From Streptomyces xanthii (lineage in GTDB: Bacteria; Actinomycetota; Actinomycetes; Streptomycetales; Streptomycetaceae), in assembly GCF_014621695.1 (NCBI RefSeq), contig NZ_CP061281.1, forward strand, positions 3,100,001-3,164,000: DNA of 64,000 nucleotides. The letters are read 5' to 3'. The notes beneath the pieces are model-generated. The model saw only the letters and a list, made by a program, of their open reading frames with translations, was not told the DNA's origin and did no database searches. Positions 63,744 to 64,000 of this stretch are shown here, in pieces. Within the stretch, counting starts at the first letter, position 1, and every line of letters starts with the position of its first letter. A program made the position numbers and the translations under genes.

Positions 63744-64000
63744 CTACTTCTTGCCCGGCTTCTTCTTACCGGCGATGGCGCGACGCGGGCCCTTGCGGGT
63801 GCGGGCGTTCGTGCTGGTGCGCTGACCGCGGACCGGCAGACCACGACGGTGGCGCAGACCCTGGTAGCAGCCGATCTCGACCTTGCGGCGGATGTCGGCC
63901 TGGATCTCGCGACGGAGGTCACCCTCGGTCTGGTAGTTCTGGTCCACGTACTCGCGGATCTTGACGAGGTCTTCCTCGCTCAGGTCGCGAACACGGACGT
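63744..64000 (-). CDS. rpsM: 30S ribosomal protein uS13, C-terminal part (cut by window edge)
   Basis: Last 85 or so residues: [38 protein letters not shown] and [17 protein letters not shown]. The N-terminus lies beyond 64000. uS13 contacts 5S rRNA and the P-site tRNA across the subunit interface. It heads the visible part of the alpha operon. Confidence 0.97.
   Translation of the reverse strand, partial: VRVRDLSEEDLVKIREYVDQNYQTEGDLRREIQADIRRKVEIGCYQGLRHRRGLPVRGQRTSTNARTRKGPRRAIAGKKKPGKK

Overview
The window is high-GC chromosomal DNA of a Streptomyces species or a very close relative. The evidence is strong third-position G/C, frequent GTG and TTG starts, AGGAGG-like ribosome sites and a developmental block holding a WhiB-family iron-sulfur protein (WhiD type), a BldM-type response regulator and an ECF-like sigma factor (ShbA type) beside guaB. 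The family of G/C-rich intergenic repeats is also what I associate with this genus. I see no tRNA, rRNA, insertion sequence, prophage or CRISPR array. Most of it looks like conserved core chromosome with accessory genes set in.

Layout. 1-10.5 kb: six consecutive minus-strand Ser/Thr kinase genes (the first cut by the window edge). The five whose C-termini are visible carry a membrane segment and a related extracytoplasmic domain; one of these is clearly a pseudokinase. 11-16.2 kb: a secreted protein, glycerol-3-phosphate dehydrogenase, a nucleotide-sugar dehydrogenase homologue that has lost its catalytic residues, and a proline-rich membrane protein. 16.3-21.5 kb: guaB3, guaB, shbA-like sigma, bldM and whiD. 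21.6-26.2 kb: LysR regulator, MOSC protein, multicopper oxidase, SDR and methyltransferase. 26.2-28.5 kb: groEL1/groES with two CIRCE operators. 28.6-32.1 kb: an intact and a degenerate polysaccharide deacetylase lipoprotein, then a THUMP-like methyltransferase. 32.1-33.9 kb: an ECF42 sigma factor with its DGPF (YciI-like) partner and a candidate self-recognised promoter.

34-40.8 kb: the tRNA t6A modification genes (tsaD, rimI, tsaB, tsaE), a degenerate L,D-transpeptidase-like protein, a small new ORF, an alpha/beta hydrolase and alanine racemase. 41-45.1 kb: accessory genes (endoglycoceramidase-type GH5, LmeA-like DUF2993, a TetR/hydrolase pair). 45.1-53.4 kb: nnrD, acpS, glmS, coaA, a DUF389 membrane protein and glmM. 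53.5-64 kb: ribosomal genes rplM-rpsI, then truA and rpsM-rpsK-rpoA-rplQ. Set between them are a GT87 mannosyltransferase-like protein and a two-gene polysaccharide unit (processive GT2 synthase plus a membrane-anchored CBM3/GH16-like protein).

How it fits together. Cell-envelope supply (alr, glmS, glmM, deacetylases, PG-binding lipoprotein), its likely control by kinases, and sporulation regulators lie side by side with translation and nucleotide genes. The least explained parts are the GT2 + CBM3/GH16 pair, four homologues that have lost catalytic residues (kinase, deacetylase, sugar dehydrogenase, L,D-transpeptidase), and a dispersed family of structured intergenic repeats whose ends are constant while the inner hairpins vary.
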